Of a DNA stretch of 9,833 bases, positions 1-6,510 are shown piece after piece. Position numbers and translations under genes: made by a program. Below the pieces are notes generated by a model, which was not told the DNA's origin, searched no databases, and was given only the letters and a program-made list of their open reading frames with translations. The stretch lies in assembly GCA_009936895.1 (NCBI GenBank), contig JAACDS010000187.1, positions 1 to 9,833 of the forward strand, given 5' to 3'. The first letter of the stretch is position 1; the number at the start of each line of letters is the position of its first letter. Source of the stretch: Pseudomonadota bacterium (GTDB taxonomy: Bacteria > Pseudomonadota > Gammaproteobacteria > Pseudomonadales > Azotimanducaceae).

Positions 1-476
1 TCTTTTTTCACTAACCGACCTCTTACTGGCGCTTCTATATCAATGACTTGACCGCCCGCTGCCTCGATGGCTGCGCGAGCACCCTTGGTCACTGCGACGT
101 TCACGTCCTCGACTTTCAGCGCGCCTTTTACCTCGCCTGAAAGCATGATGCGAACTCGCTTCATATCTTTACGAACGAGGTTAGCGGCCTTGAGGCTTTC
201 CATATTCACCGTATCGCCTTCAACCTTGCTCAACTCGCTAAGGCGAACTTCCGCGGTCGCCATACCAATACGAGACCGAAACCCAAATTTTGGAATACGC
301 ATCTGCAAAGGCAGCTGACCGCCTTCGAAGCCCGGACGAACACCACCGCCAGAACGGGCTTTCTGTCCCTTCTGTCCGCGGCCTGCGGTTTTACCAAATC
401 CCGAGCTCTGGCCACGACCGACACGACGCTTCCCTTTCTTGCTTCCATCAGCTGGGTGCAAATCATTCAGTTGCAT
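1..476 (-). CDS. rplO: 50S ribosomal protein L15 (uL15), 3' end outside window
   Basis: L15 is a late-assembling 50S protein that contacts 23S rRNA. The frame starts at an ATG whose A is the last base of the rpmD TAA stop (TAATG), so the two genes are probably translationally coupled. It begins MQLNDLHPADGSKKGKRR and carries the Gly/Arg/Lys-rich N-terminal segment of the family (GRGQSSGFGKTAGRG, then a GQKARSGGGVRPGFEGGQ-like stretch), then PKFGF, RLSEL and the C-terminal KGARAAIEAAGG motif at about residues 132-142. E. coli L15 ends two or three residues after that motif (144 aa). Here the frame stays open for at least 16 more codons, with a basic end (RGRLVKK), and leaves the window without a stop at 158 codons or more. 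Identity is certain; the end is not visible. secY is expected downstream but is not in the window. Confidence 0.97.
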   Translation of the reverse strand, partial: MQLNDLHPADGSKKGKRRVGRGQSSGFGKTAGRGQKGQKARSGGGVRPGFEGGQLPLQMRIPKFGFRSRIGMATAEVRLSELSKVEGDTVNMESLKAANLVRKDMKRVRIMLSGEVKGALKVEDVNVAVTKGARAAIEAAGGQVIDIEAPVRGRLVKK

Positions 477-664
477 TAACCTTCTCCCTCAACTCGTACC
501 ATGTAATTAATACGATTGATCATGCCCCGTACTGAGGGGGTATCTTCTAACGTGACGGTATGCCCAATACGACGCAAACCCAGACCAGAAACACAGGCCT
601 TATGATTCTTTAGCCTGCCGATTGGGCTCTTTGTCAGGGTCACAGTTACTGTCTTGTCACTCAT
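476..664 (-). CDS. rpmD: 50S ribosomal protein L30 (uL30)
   Basis: Small 50S protein of 62 aa, against 59 in E. coli. It has the family pattern: a first beta strand (KTVTVTLTKSPIGR), then the ACVSGLGLRRIGHTV segment, then SVRGMINRINYMVRV near the C terminus. ATG start with AAGGA about 7 nt upstream. A 59-nt gap separates it from rpsE. It overlaps the rplO start by one base at its TAA stop. Position between rpsE and rplO is the classical spc order. Confidence 0.97.
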   Translation of the reverse strand: MSDKTVTVTLTKSPIGRLKNHKACVSGLGLRRIGHTVTLEDTPSVRGMINRINYMVRVEGEG

Positions 665-723
665 CTGAATATCCTTGATACCTTTTTCTCAAAGGTCTTA
701 CTTACGTTTCCAATCGCTGTTTA
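665..723. other. rpsE-rpmD intergenic spacer
   Basis: A 59-nt gap with no gene. On the minus strand the rpsE stop is followed at once by a second in-frame TAA. A small hairpin (ACCTTT, 5-nt loop, AAAGGT) lies at 680-696 and is not followed by a T-run, so it does not look like a terminator. The rpmD Shine-Dalgarno AAGGA lies at the end of the gap. Confidence 0.6.
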
Positions 724-1227
724 TTAAGCGACGATGGAATCGACATCTTTACCACGCTTCTCGGCAACTCGCGTGGGCGACTTCGTACCGGTCAGCGCTT
801 TGAACGTTGCTTGAACAACGTTTACGGGGTTCGTTGACCCGTAGCACTGGGCCAGCACGTTTTGAACGCCGGCAGCTTCGAGTACCGCTCGCATGGCACC
901 ACCAGCGATGACGCCGGTACCTTCTGACGCTGGCTGCATATATACCTTCGATGCCGAATGCCGGGCCGTCGTGGCGTACCACAGGGTGTCACCATTCAAG
1001 TCCACGTCCTTCATGTTCCGTCGTGCCGCTTCCATTGCTTTCTGAATAGCCGTTGGGACTTCGCGTGCCTTACCACGCCCGAAACCCACCTTGCCATTGC
1101 CATCGCCAACAACGGTGAGGGCAGTGAAACCAAAAATACGTCCGCCTTTTACAACTTTGGCAACGCGGTTCACTTGGACTAGTTTTTCAATAAGTCCTTC
1201 TTCACGAATCTCTTCGGTATACGCCAT
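724..1227 (-). CDS. rpsE: 30S ribosomal protein S5 (uS5)
   Basis: S5 helps decoding fidelity and lies near the mRNA entry site on the 30S subunit. It is 167 aa, the same length as in E. coli. The N-terminal double-stranded RNA-binding-like domain (about residues 12-75) contains VNRVAKVVKGGRIFGFTAL, whose KGGR loop is the segment where spectinomycin-resistance changes occur in E. coli; it looks wild type. The C-terminal domain contains MQPASEGTGVIAGGAMRAVL and YGSTNPVNVV, both highly conserved. The ATG directly follows the rplR TAG with no spacer, consistent with reinitiation or coupling. The gene ends in TAATAA. Confidence 0.98.
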   Translation of the reverse strand: MAYTEEIREEGLIEKLVQVNRVAKVVKGGRIFGFTALTVVGDGNGKVGFGRGKAREVPTAIQKAMEAARRNMKDVDLNGDTLWYATTARHSASKVYMQPASEGTGVIAGGAMRAVLEAAGVQNVLAQCYGSTNPVNVVQATFKALTGTKSPTRVAEKRGKDVDSIVA

Positions 1228-1578
1228 CTAAAACTCCAGTCCACCTTCACGGGCCGCGTCAGCGAGTGCTTTCACGCGACCATGGTATTTAAATCCTGAA
1301 CGGTCAAAGGCAACCGCTGTCACACCCTGCGCCTTGGCGCGCTCTGCAATCAACGATCCAACCTTGGCTGCGGGTTCGACGTTGCCCGTCTTCCCAGAAC
1401 GCAGATCTGCGTCCAGGGTGCTCGCCTGCGCCACGATAGTTCCGCCATCGGCAGAAATAACTTGCGCATAAATATGTTTCGGCGTCCGACAAACCGACAA
1501 CCGGGTTGCGCCCAACTCGCGCATCTTCATGCGGCTTCTGCGCGCTCGTCTCAGTCTGCTTACTTTCTTTTCGTTCAT
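1228..1578 (-). CDS. rplR: 50S ribosomal protein L18 (uL18)
   Basis: L18 binds 5S rRNA with L5 and L25 and helps place it in the central protuberance of the 50S subunit. It is 116 aa (117 in E. coli). The very basic N terminus (RLRRARRSRMKMREL) is the flexible 5S-binding tail. After it come RLSVCRTPKHIYAQVI, the AAKVGSLIAERA helix and the conserved C-terminal FDRSGFKYHGRVKALADAAR. ATG start; upstream is purine-rich (AAGAAAGAACG) but lacks a strong GGAG core. A 65-nt gap separates it from rplF, and it abuts rpsE. Confidence 0.98.
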   Translation of the reverse strand: MNEKKVSRLRRARRSRMKMRELGATRLSVCRTPKHIYAQVISADGGTIVAQASTLDADLRSGKTGNVEPAAKVGSLIAERAKAQGVTAVAFDRSGFKYHGRVKALADAAREGGLEF

Positions 1579-1643
1579 CGTTCTTTCTTAACCTGATCTA
1601 AATTAGCGTGGTACGGATAAGCCAAAGGCTATGCACCAAACCA

Positions 1644-2177
1644 TTACTTCTTCTTGGCTTCTTTTCGCTTCACGTGCTCACCGGCGTAACGTACGCCCTT
1701 GCCCTTATAAGGCTCTGGTGGTCGGAAACTTCTGATTTCTGCACAGACCTGACCGACCCGCTGCTTATCGACCCCCGCAATCACGATCTCTGTCTGACTC
1801 GGCGTTTCGGCGCTGATACCTTCTGGCAATTCGTAAACGACGGGATGAGAAAACCCCAGCTGCATGGTCAGCGTGTTGCCTTGAGACTGGGCGCGATAAC
1901 CAACGCCCTGTAGCTCTAGTTTCTTCTGAAACCCTTCGGTAACCCCGGTCACCATGTTTTGCACCAAAGCGCGCATGGTTCCCGCCATCGCTTTAGCGTC
2001 TTTATCTTCGCCCTTCGCCCGAACCTTGAGCTCGCCTTCTTCCTGCACAAGCACGACCGAGTCGTGTATGGCAAAAGCCATCTGGCCCTTAGTGCCCTTT
2101 ACCGAAAAATCTTGGCCGTTGAGTTTTACCTCAACACCAGACGGCAGAGTGACAGGACTGTTTGCTACGCGTGACAT
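1644..2177 (-). CDS. rplF: 50S ribosomal protein L6 (uL6)
   Basis: L6 binds 23S rRNA near the sarcin-ricin loop and factor-binding site. It is 177 aa, equal to E. coli. It has the usual duplicated fold: an N-terminal half with PVTLPSGVEVKLNGQDFSVKG and a C-terminal half with LELQGVGYRAQSQGNTLTM, then the signature region ending PPEPYKGKGVRYAGEHVKRK. The tail KEAKKK is basic, as is usual. The ATG has a good Shine-Dalgarno (AGGAGAACGCA before ATG) lying just beyond the rpsH stop; the genes are 9 nt apart. Confidence 0.98.
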   Translation of the reverse strand: MSRVANSPVTLPSGVEVKLNGQDFSVKGTKGQMAFAIHDSVVLVQEEGELKVRAKGEDKDAKAMAGTMRALVQNMVTGVTEGFQKKLELQGVGYRAQSQGNTLTMQLGFSHPVVYELPEGISAETPSQTEIVIAGVDKQRVGQVCAEIRSFRPPEPYKGKGVRYAGEHVKRKEAKKK

Positions 2178-2186
2178 TGCGTTCTC

Positions 2187-2579
2187 CTAAAATACGGTGC
2201 AGAGCACTTCGCCACCGATGCCTTGGGCACGCGCGGCTTTGTCGGTCATGACTCCACGGTTAGTGCTGACAATGGCGACACCCAGTCCGCCACGCACCTT
2301 CGGAATATCATTACTTTCTTTATAAATTCTCAGACCGGGGCGGCTGACGCGCGCGATCTCTTCAATCACAGGGCCACCATTGTGGTACTTCAGCTGAACC
2401 GTAATGACTGCCTTTACTTCTTCGGACACCGAATAACCTTGGACATAGCCCTCGCTGACAAGCACGTCGAGAATTGCGCACTTTGCCTTTGAATGGGGCA
2501 TTTGAACTTCAACATGGCCTGCCATCTGGGCATTGCGCATGCGAGTCAAAAGGTCTGCTATGGGATCTTGCATCGTCAT
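2187..2579 (-). CDS. rpsH: 30S ribosomal protein S8 (uS8)
   Basis: S8 is a primary 16S rRNA binder (central domain, helix 21). In E. coli it is also the translational repressor of the spc operon, acting near the rplE start. It is 130 aa, equal to E. coli. It starts MTMQDPIADLLTRMRNAQ, the normal family start; the second ATG at codon 3 is less likely because E. coli also begins MSMQDP. The conserved C-terminal RNA-binding segment includes SRPGLRIYK, then GLGVAIVSTNRGVMTDKAAR and GGEVLC. It lies 10 nt after rpsN. Whether it represses this operon cannot be told from the sequence. Confidence 0.98.
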   Translation of the reverse strand: MTMQDPIADLLTRMRNAQMAGHVEVQMPHSKAKCAILDVLVSEGYVQGYSVSEEVKAVITVQLKYHNGGPVIEEIARVSRPGLRIYKESNDIPKVRGGLGVAIVSTNRGVMTDKAARAQGIGGEVLCTVF

Positions 2580-2589
2580 GATTTATTAC

Positions 2590-2895
2590 CTACCAACTCG
2601 CCTTGACCAGACCAGGAACGTCGCCACGCATCGCCGCTTCGCGCAGCATGTTACGTGACAGGCCAAATTTTCTATAAACACCGTGCGGACGACCGGTTAA
2701 ACCGCAACGTCTTCGTTGGCGAGCTCGACTTGCATCGCGAGGCTGAGCCTGCAACTTAAGCTGTGCGTCCCAACGGTCCTCATCGCTTACGTTCCTGTTC
2801 GCAATAACTGCCCGAAGAGCGTCTCGCTTCGCACCGTACTTTTCACGTGCGCGCGTTCGCTTCTTCTCTCGTTCGATCATGGATTGCTTAGCCAT
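2590..2895 (-). CDS. rpsN: 30S ribosomal protein S14 (uS14), zinc-independent form
   Basis: S14 is a late-assembling protein in the 30S head. It is 101 aa, the long form typical of gammaproteobacteria. The short zinc-ribbon form has two CxxC pairs; here the signature region RRRCGLTGRPHGVYRKFGLSR has only a single Cys, so the protein should not bind zinc. The N terminus MAKQSMIEREKKRTRAREKYGAKR is basic, and the C terminus AMRGDVPGLVKASW matches the family. ATG start 15 nt after the rplE stop. Confidence 0.98.
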   Translation of the reverse strand: MAKQSMIEREKKRTRAREKYGAKRDALRAVIANRNVSDEDRWDAQLKLQAQPRDASRARQRRRCGLTGRPHGVYRKFGLSRNMLREAAMRGDVPGLVKASW

Positions 2896-2910
2896 TCTTC
2901 GCCTCTTATC

Positions 2911-3450
2911 CTATGTGCGGAAGGGAAACTTGAATGCTTTGAGCAATTCAAGAGCCGCTTGGTTTGTTTGGGCCGTCGTCGTCACACAGATGTCCATGCC
3001 ACGAATCTTGTCGATTTTGTCGTAGTCGATTTCGGCGAATACGATCTGCTCGGTGATACCCATGCTGAAATTCCCGCGGCCATCAAAGGACTTTGGGTTC
3101 AGTCCGCGGAAGTCGCGCATTCGGGGAATTGCAACATCGACCAACCGCTCGATAAAGTCATACATACGCTCACTTCGAAGCGTCACCTTGCAGCCGATTG
3201 GATAGCCTTCACGGATCTTAAATCCGGCTTCCGACTTGCGCGCTAAACAGATCACAGGCTGCTGACCGGCAATGGCGGTCATATCCGTTACCGCTGCTTC
3301 CATTACCTTGCGGTCTGCGATTGCTTCGCCGACACCCATGTTCAAGGTGACCTTTGTGATTTTTGGCACCGCCATTGGATTCGCGATACCCAGATCTTTC
3401 TGCAGCTGGGGCCGTAGCTCTGTACGGTAATGTTCGTATAATTTACCCAT
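2911..3450 (-). CDS. rplE: 50S ribosomal protein L5 (uL5)
   Basis: L5 binds 5S rRNA and contacts the P-site tRNA and S13 at the subunit interface. It is 179 aa, equal to E. coli. Conserved blocks are KVTLNMGVGEAIADRK (about 34-49), ARKSEAGFKIREGYPIGCKV, PRMRDFRGLNPKSFDGRGN and EIDYDKIDKIRGMDI, ending in FKFPFRT. It starts 2 nt after the rplX stop. In E. coli the S8 repressor site overlaps the start of this gene; I could not recognise an equivalent S8-binding fold here with confidence. Confidence 0.98.
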   Translation of the reverse strand: MGKLYEHYRTELRPQLQKDLGIANPMAVPKITKVTLNMGVGEAIADRKVMEAAVTDMTAIAGQQPVICLARKSEAGFKIREGYPIGCKVTLRSERMYDFIERLVDVAIPRMRDFRGLNPKSFDGRGNFSMGITEQIVFAEIDYDKIDKIRGMDICVTTTAQTNQAALELLKAFKFPFRT

Positions 3451-3452
3451 CG

Positions 3453-3767
3453 TTAGTCTTCAATCTCTTTGCCTGTTGACTTGAAGACGCGAACTTTCCG
3501 TCCATCTTCATTTTTCAAGCCGACTCGGTCGGCTTTCTCTGCTTCGTGGTTCCAGATGGCTACATTAGACACCTGAATCGGCGCTTCCTGAGGCACGATG
3601 CCTCCTTGATCGCCAGAGTTTGGGTTTGGACGCTTGTGCTTCTTCACCATATTGATGCCGGCGACCATCAAGCGGCCATCCTTAAGCACTCGCAGTACTT
3701 CACCGCGACGGCCCTTATCGCGACCGGCGATCACCACCACTTCGTCATTTTTTTTGATCTTTAACAT
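3453..3767 (-). CDS. rplX: 50S ribosomal protein L24 (uL24)
   Basis: L24 initiates 50S assembly by binding the 5' end of 23S rRNA and sits near the exit tunnel mouth. From the ATG at 3767 the product is 104 aa, matching E. coli exactly. The N-terminal KOW motif (DEVVVIAGRDKGRRGEVLRV) is clear, followed by GINMVKKHKRPNP, GGIVPQEAPIQVSNVAIWN and KADRVGLKNEDGRKVRVFKSTGKEI. The frame is open upstream to a TTG at 3797, which would add ten residues, but those match nothing in the family. The ATG has the purine-rich GAAAGAGAAAA about 5 nt upstream, so I take it as the start. Confidence 0.97.
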   Translation of the reverse strand: MLKIKKNDEVVVIAGRDKGRRGEVLRVLKDGRLMVAGINMVKKHKRPNPNSGDQGGIVPQEAPIQVSNVAIWNHEAEKADRVGLKNEDGRKVRVFKSTGKEIED

Positions 3768-3839
3768 GCCGATTTTCTCTTTCGAATCTCTTTTCAATCA
3801 CCCGACCGTTCACTCCCTGAGAAGCGTTACTGTGCAGGC

Positions 3840-4208
3840 TTATAAAACCTCTGGTGCCAACGAAACGATGCGCATAAAACGTTCTGATCTCAGCTCGCGC
3901 GTCACCGGTCCGAAAATACGGGTGCCAATAGGCTGTTTGTTTGCGTTCAGCAACACTGCCGCGTTCTGATCGAACTTGATCAGCGAACCGTCCTGACGAC
4001 GAACACCCTTACGAGTTCGTACAACCACCGCGTCCATTACCTGACCCTTTCTGACGCGACCACGAGGAATCGCTTCCTTTACCGTCACCTTGATGATGTC
4101 GCCGATACCTGCGTAACGACGGTGACTGCCACCGAGTACCTTGATGCACTGCACCCTTCGGGCACCGCTGTTATCAGCGATTTCCAACATTGTTTCTGTC
4201 TGAATCAT
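3840..4208 (-). CDS. rplN: 50S ribosomal protein L14 (uL14)
   Basis: L14 lies at the subunit interface, forms bridges with 16S rRNA and is also the docking site of the silencing factor RsfS. It is 122 aa (123 in E. coli) and highly conserved: MIQTETMLEIADNSGARRV, then KVLGGSHRRYAGIGDIIKV, EAIPRGRV, then GTRIFGPVTRELR and the C-terminal IVSLAPEVL. It is the first gene of the spc block but begins only 6 nt after the rpsQ stop. A separate spc promoter in that gap is therefore not possible, and transcription must come from upstream or from within coding sequence. Confidence 0.98.
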   Translation of the reverse strand: MIQTETMLEIADNSGARRVQCIKVLGGSHRRYAGIGDIIKVTVKEAIPRGRVRKGQVMDAVVVRTRKGVRRQDGSLIKFDQNAAVLLNANKQPIGTRIFGPVTRELRSERFMRIVSLAPEVL

Positions 4209-4214
4209 GTCTCG

Positions 4215-4508
4215 TTAGACTCCGGTAGATCGAACGTCGATGCTTTGCAGCTTCCAGGTCTTTGTTTTGGACAGCGGACGGCACTCAATGACCGTAACGG
4301 TATCGCCCACGTTGCAATCGTTGTTTTCATCATGCGCGTGAATCTTCGAAGACTTACGTACGAACTTGCCGTACACCGGGTGCTTTACACGGCGCTCTAC
4401 TTTCACTGTGATGCTCTTTTCCATGCGATCGCTCGTCACCACACCAGTTACAGCGCGGGGATTGCTGGCCTTCGCCTCTTGAATCTCTACCTCAGGGGTA
4501 TCAGACAT
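4215..4508 (-). CDS. rpsQ: 30S ribosomal protein S17 (uS17)
   Basis: S17 is a primary 16S rRNA binder of the 5' domain with an OB fold. It is 97 aa against 84 in E. coli. The core matches well: GVVTSDRMEKSITVKVERRV, KHPVYGKFVRKSSKIHAHDE and GDTVTVIECRPLSKTKTW. The extra length is mostly an N-terminal segment of about 12 residues (MSDTPEVEIQEAKASNPR) before the conserved core, acidic in its first half, with no internal start that would shorten it sensibly. The ATG lies inside the end of rpmC (8-nt overlap), which suggests coupled translation. Confidence 0.97.
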   Translation of the reverse strand: MSDTPEVEIQEAKASNPRAVTGVVTSDRMEKSITVKVERRVKHPVYGKFVRKSSKIHAHDENNDCNVGDTVTVIECRPLSKTKTWKLQSIDVRSTGV

Positions 4509-4692
4509 CTTGAGTCTCCTTCATCACTGTCTTAACGCGGGCTATGTCGCGACGTACTTCTTTCAACAAATGGGTCTGACCCAACTGTCCGCTCGCTCGT
4601 TGCATGCGTAAAGAAAAATGCTCGCGCTGGAGGCGTAAAATCTCCGCCTTCAGCTCGTCCTTACTCTTTTCTCGAATTTCTTGGACCTTCAT
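4501..4692 (-). CDS. rpmC: 50S ribosomal protein L29 (uL29)
   Basis: L29 is a small all-helical protein next to the tunnel exit, where with L23 it forms part of the docking area for trigger factor and SRP. It is 63 aa, equal to E. coli. The two-helix hairpin is visible: EIREKSKDELKAEILRLQREHFSLR-type first helix and HLLKEVRRDIARVKTVMKE second helix. The ATG shares a base with the rplP TAA stop (TAATG), and its own TGA stop lies within the first codons of rpsQ. Confidence 0.97.
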   Translation of the reverse strand: MKVQEIREKSKDELKAEILRLQREHFSLRMQRASGQLGQTHLLKEVRRDIARVKTVMKETQDV

Positions 4693-5105
4693 TACATCGC
4701 CGTCCGTTTCACAAATACTGTTTTGAAGGGCAGTTTCGCTGCCGCCAAGGTCAATGCTTCGCGCGCAACTTCTTCTGGAACACCCTGCATCTCGTAAAGG
4801 ACCTTGCCTGGCTGAATCAAAGCAACCCAGTATTCGACGCTACCCTTACCCTTACCCTGACTAACCTCTAGCGGCTTCTTGGTAATAGGCTTATCAGGAA
4901 ACACTCGAATCCAGATCTTTCCGCCACGCCGGATACGACGGGTCATTGCTCGGCGACCGGCTTCAATCTGACGCGCGGTCATACGGCCTCGGCCGACGGC
5001 CTTTAAACCGAACTCACCAAAACTGACCTTGGAGCCCCGTAACGCCAGACCGCGATTGCGGCCTTTGTGCATTTTTCTAAATTTCGTTCTTTCTGGCTGT
5101 AACAT
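4692..5105 (-). CDS. rplP: 50S ribosomal protein L16 (uL16)
   Basis: L16 contacts the A-site tRNA elbow and helps form the peptidyl-transferase centre environment. It is 137 aa (136 in E. coli; one extra residue near position 22). It starts MLQPERTKFRKMHKGRNRG, and has GLKAVGRGRMTARQIEAGRR, then KIWIRVFPDKPITKKPLE and GKGKGSVEYWVALIQPG. The residue aligning with E. coli Arg81, which RoxA/YcfD hydroxylates, is Ser82 here (EVSQGKGKG against AVRMGKGKG). The ATG at 5105 lacks an obvious Shine-Dalgarno: the preceding bases are GTTAAGTACAAAA. The start is nonetheless fixed by family alignment. Confidence 0.98.
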   Translation of the reverse strand: MLQPERTKFRKMHKGRNRGLALRGSKVSFGEFGLKAVGRGRMTARQIEAGRRAMTRRIRRGGKIWIRVFPDKPITKKPLEVSQGKGKGSVEYWVALIQPGKVLYEMQGVPEEVAREALTLAAAKLPFKTVFVKRTAM

Positions 5106-5181
5106 TTTTGTACTTAACTATTTGGTACTAATCCAGCTTGCGACCAACACCATGTGCCGGCACAAACTGTTCCAAGTTTCG
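5106..5181. other. rpsC-rplP intergenic spacer with a palindrome
   Basis: A 76-nt spacer, long for this block. It contains a perfect 12-bp palindrome TGTGCCGGCACA at 5153-5164 and, on the minus strand, a possible TTGGT/ACCAA pairing around it. The rplP end of the spacer is A-rich and has no clear ribosome binding site. In the rpsC frame, 17 open codons follow the rpsC TAG before a second TAG; this length is expected by chance. Function unknown. Confidence 0.45.
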
Positions 5182-5841
5182 CTATCCTTGAGGCGCTGCT
5201 GCTGGGGTATTCGACCCGATCACCTCGCCTTTGAAAATCCACACCTTAATACCCAGGATTCCATAGGTTGTTTCGGCTTCAAACGTGGCGTAATCAATAT
5301 CCGCACGCAGCGTATGGAGAGGAACGCGGCCCTCATGGTAGACCTCGGAGCGTGCAATCTCGGCACCACCCAGTCGGCCAGCTACTCGCACTTTGATGCC
5401 CTCAGCACCCAAACGCATCGCATTCTGAATCACTCGGCGCATCGCCCGACGAAACTGAACCCGACGCTCTAGCTGCTGGGCAACATTCTGCGCTACCAGC
5501 ACTGCGTCAAGCTCAGGCTTGCGGATTTCTTCAATATTGATGTGCACAGGAACGCCCATACGCTTGGACAGCTCTTTGCGCAACTTATCGACGTCTTCGC
5601 CTTTCTTACCAATCACGATGCCCGGTCGGGCCGTGTGGATGGTTACTCGCGCAGTCTGCGCTGGCCGAGCGATTTCGATACGCCCAACGGACGCGTCAGC
5701 CAGTCGCTTGCGAAGGTACTGGCGAACTTCTAAATCGTTCAGCAGATATTCCGCATAATGCTTCTTATCGGCAAACCAGACAGATGTGTGTTCCTTGACG
5801 ATGCCAAGGCGAATCCCGGTTGGATGTACTTTTTGACCCAT
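5182..5841 (-). CDS. rpsC: 30S ribosomal protein S3 (uS3)
   Basis: S3 is in the 30S head and lines the mRNA entry tunnel, with helicase-like activity together with S4 and S5. It is 219 aa against 233 in E. coli. It starts MGQKVHPTGIRLGIVKEHTS. The type II KH domain (about residues 38-107) contains the GxxG loop in IVIGKKGEDVDKLRKEL. The C-terminal domain has RRAMRRVIQNAMRLGAEGIKV, RLGGAEIARSE and EGRVPLHTLRADIDY. The protein ends IGSNTPAAAPQG, so the basic Lys-rich tail of the E. coli protein is missing; tails vary within the family. ATG start with AAGAGA about 5 nt upstream. Confidence 0.98.
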   Translation of the reverse strand: MGQKVHPTGIRLGIVKEHTSVWFADKKHYAEYLLNDLEVRQYLRKRLADASVGRIEIARPAQTARVTIHTARPGIVIGKKGEDVDKLRKELSKRMGVPVHINIEEIRKPELDAVLVAQNVAQQLERRVQFRRAMRRVIQNAMRLGAEGIKVRVAGRLGGAEIARSEVYHEGRVPLHTLRADIDYATFEAETTYGILGIKVWIFKGEVIGSNTPAAAPQG

Positions 5842-5850
5842 GCTGTTCTC

Positions 5851-6186
5851 TTATTCCGTATCCGACACCGTCACCGTAATGTGACAGCTACGCTTTAAAA
5901 TTCGATCTGCTCTTCCCTTGGCACGAGGACGAATCCGCTTCATGGTCATGCCCGCATTAACGTAGATCTCAGAGATCCGTAGATCATCCACATCAACGCC
6001 TTCGTTGTGCTCGGCGTTTGCAATAGCCGATTCAACCGTCTTCTTAACTAAGACAGCACCTTTCTTGGTACTGAAATTTAGGATGTCCAACGCATCAGCG
6101 ACGGGCTTGCCGCGGACTTGATCCGCAACCAGCCGAACCTTCTGCGGCGAAATTTGTAAACGTTTTGCTATGGCACTGACTTGCAT
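5851..6186 (-). CDS. rplV: 50S ribosomal protein L22 (uL22)
   Basis: L22 spans the 50S subunit and its long beta hairpin forms part of the exit-tunnel constriction with L4. It is 111 aa (110 in E. coli). Visible blocks are RLQISPQKVRLVADQVRGK, a KKTVESAIANAEHNEG helix, then the tunnel hairpin MTMKRIRPRAKGRADRI (about residues 83-99) and HITVTVSD at the end. The MKR segment, deleted in some macrolide-resistant mutants of other species, is intact. ATG start with GAGGAAGACG upstream. Confidence 0.98.
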   Translation of the reverse strand: MQVSAIAKRLQISPQKVRLVADQVRGKPVADALDILNFSTKKGAVLVKKTVESAIANAEHNEGVDVDDLRISEIYVNAGMTMKRIRPRAKGRADRILKRSCHITVTVSDTE

Positions 6187-6211
6187 CGTCTTCCTCTATT
6201 CTCTCGCTGCG

Positions 6212-6487
6212 CTAGCGCTTGGCTTTTTTATCAGCCGCGTGACCGCGATAGGTTCGGGTTGGCGCAAACTCACCGAGCTTGTGTCCTACCATGTCTTCGT
6301 TAATCACCACCGGCACGTGCTGGCGACCGTTATAAATCGCAATCGTCAGGCCTACCATTTCCGGCATAACCATGGAGCGGCGTGACCACGTCTTAATCGG
6401 ACGACGCTCATTGTTCTCCGCTGCTTTCTCTACCTTCTTCAACAAATGCGTGTCGACGAAGGGTCCTTTAAATACGGATCTAGGCAC
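6212..6487 (-). CDS. rpsS: 30S ribosomal protein S19 (uS19), GTG start
   Basis: S19 forms a complex with S13 in the 30S head and contacts A-site tRNA and bridge B1a. It is 91 aa (92 in E. coli): PRSVFKGPFVDTHLLKKVE, then RRPIKTWSRRSMVMPEMVG, NGRQHVPVVI and HKLGEFAPTRTYRGH near the end. The initiator is GTG, fixed by an in-frame TAA immediately before it (TAAGTG) and by the family N terminus. The ribosome binding site AGGAG lies about 8 nt upstream. The gap to rplB is 23 nt. Confidence 0.98.
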   Translation of the reverse strand: MPRSVFKGPFVDTHLLKKVEKAAENNERRPIKTWSRRSMVMPEMVGLTIAIYNGRQHVPVVINEDMVGHKLGEFAPTRTYRGHAADKKAKR

Positions 6488-6510
6488 TTATCGTTCTCCT
6501 ATGGCGCTGA

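Noticed and set aside
3426..3447. S8 repressor site at the rplE start (GGTAA/TTACC stem)
   Set aside because: A 5-bp stem with a 12-nt loop; I could not recognise the conserved S8-binding core, so no claim is made.
3768..3797. TTG start giving L24 ten extra residues
   Set aside because: The internal ATG gives exactly the family length and N terminus, and the added residues match nothing.
5029..5472. Long plus-strand open frames such as the 147-codon one here and the 176-codon ones at 2716-3246 and 8818-9348
   Set aside because: They lie antisense to clearly conserved r-protein genes and have no recognisable domains or composition of their own.
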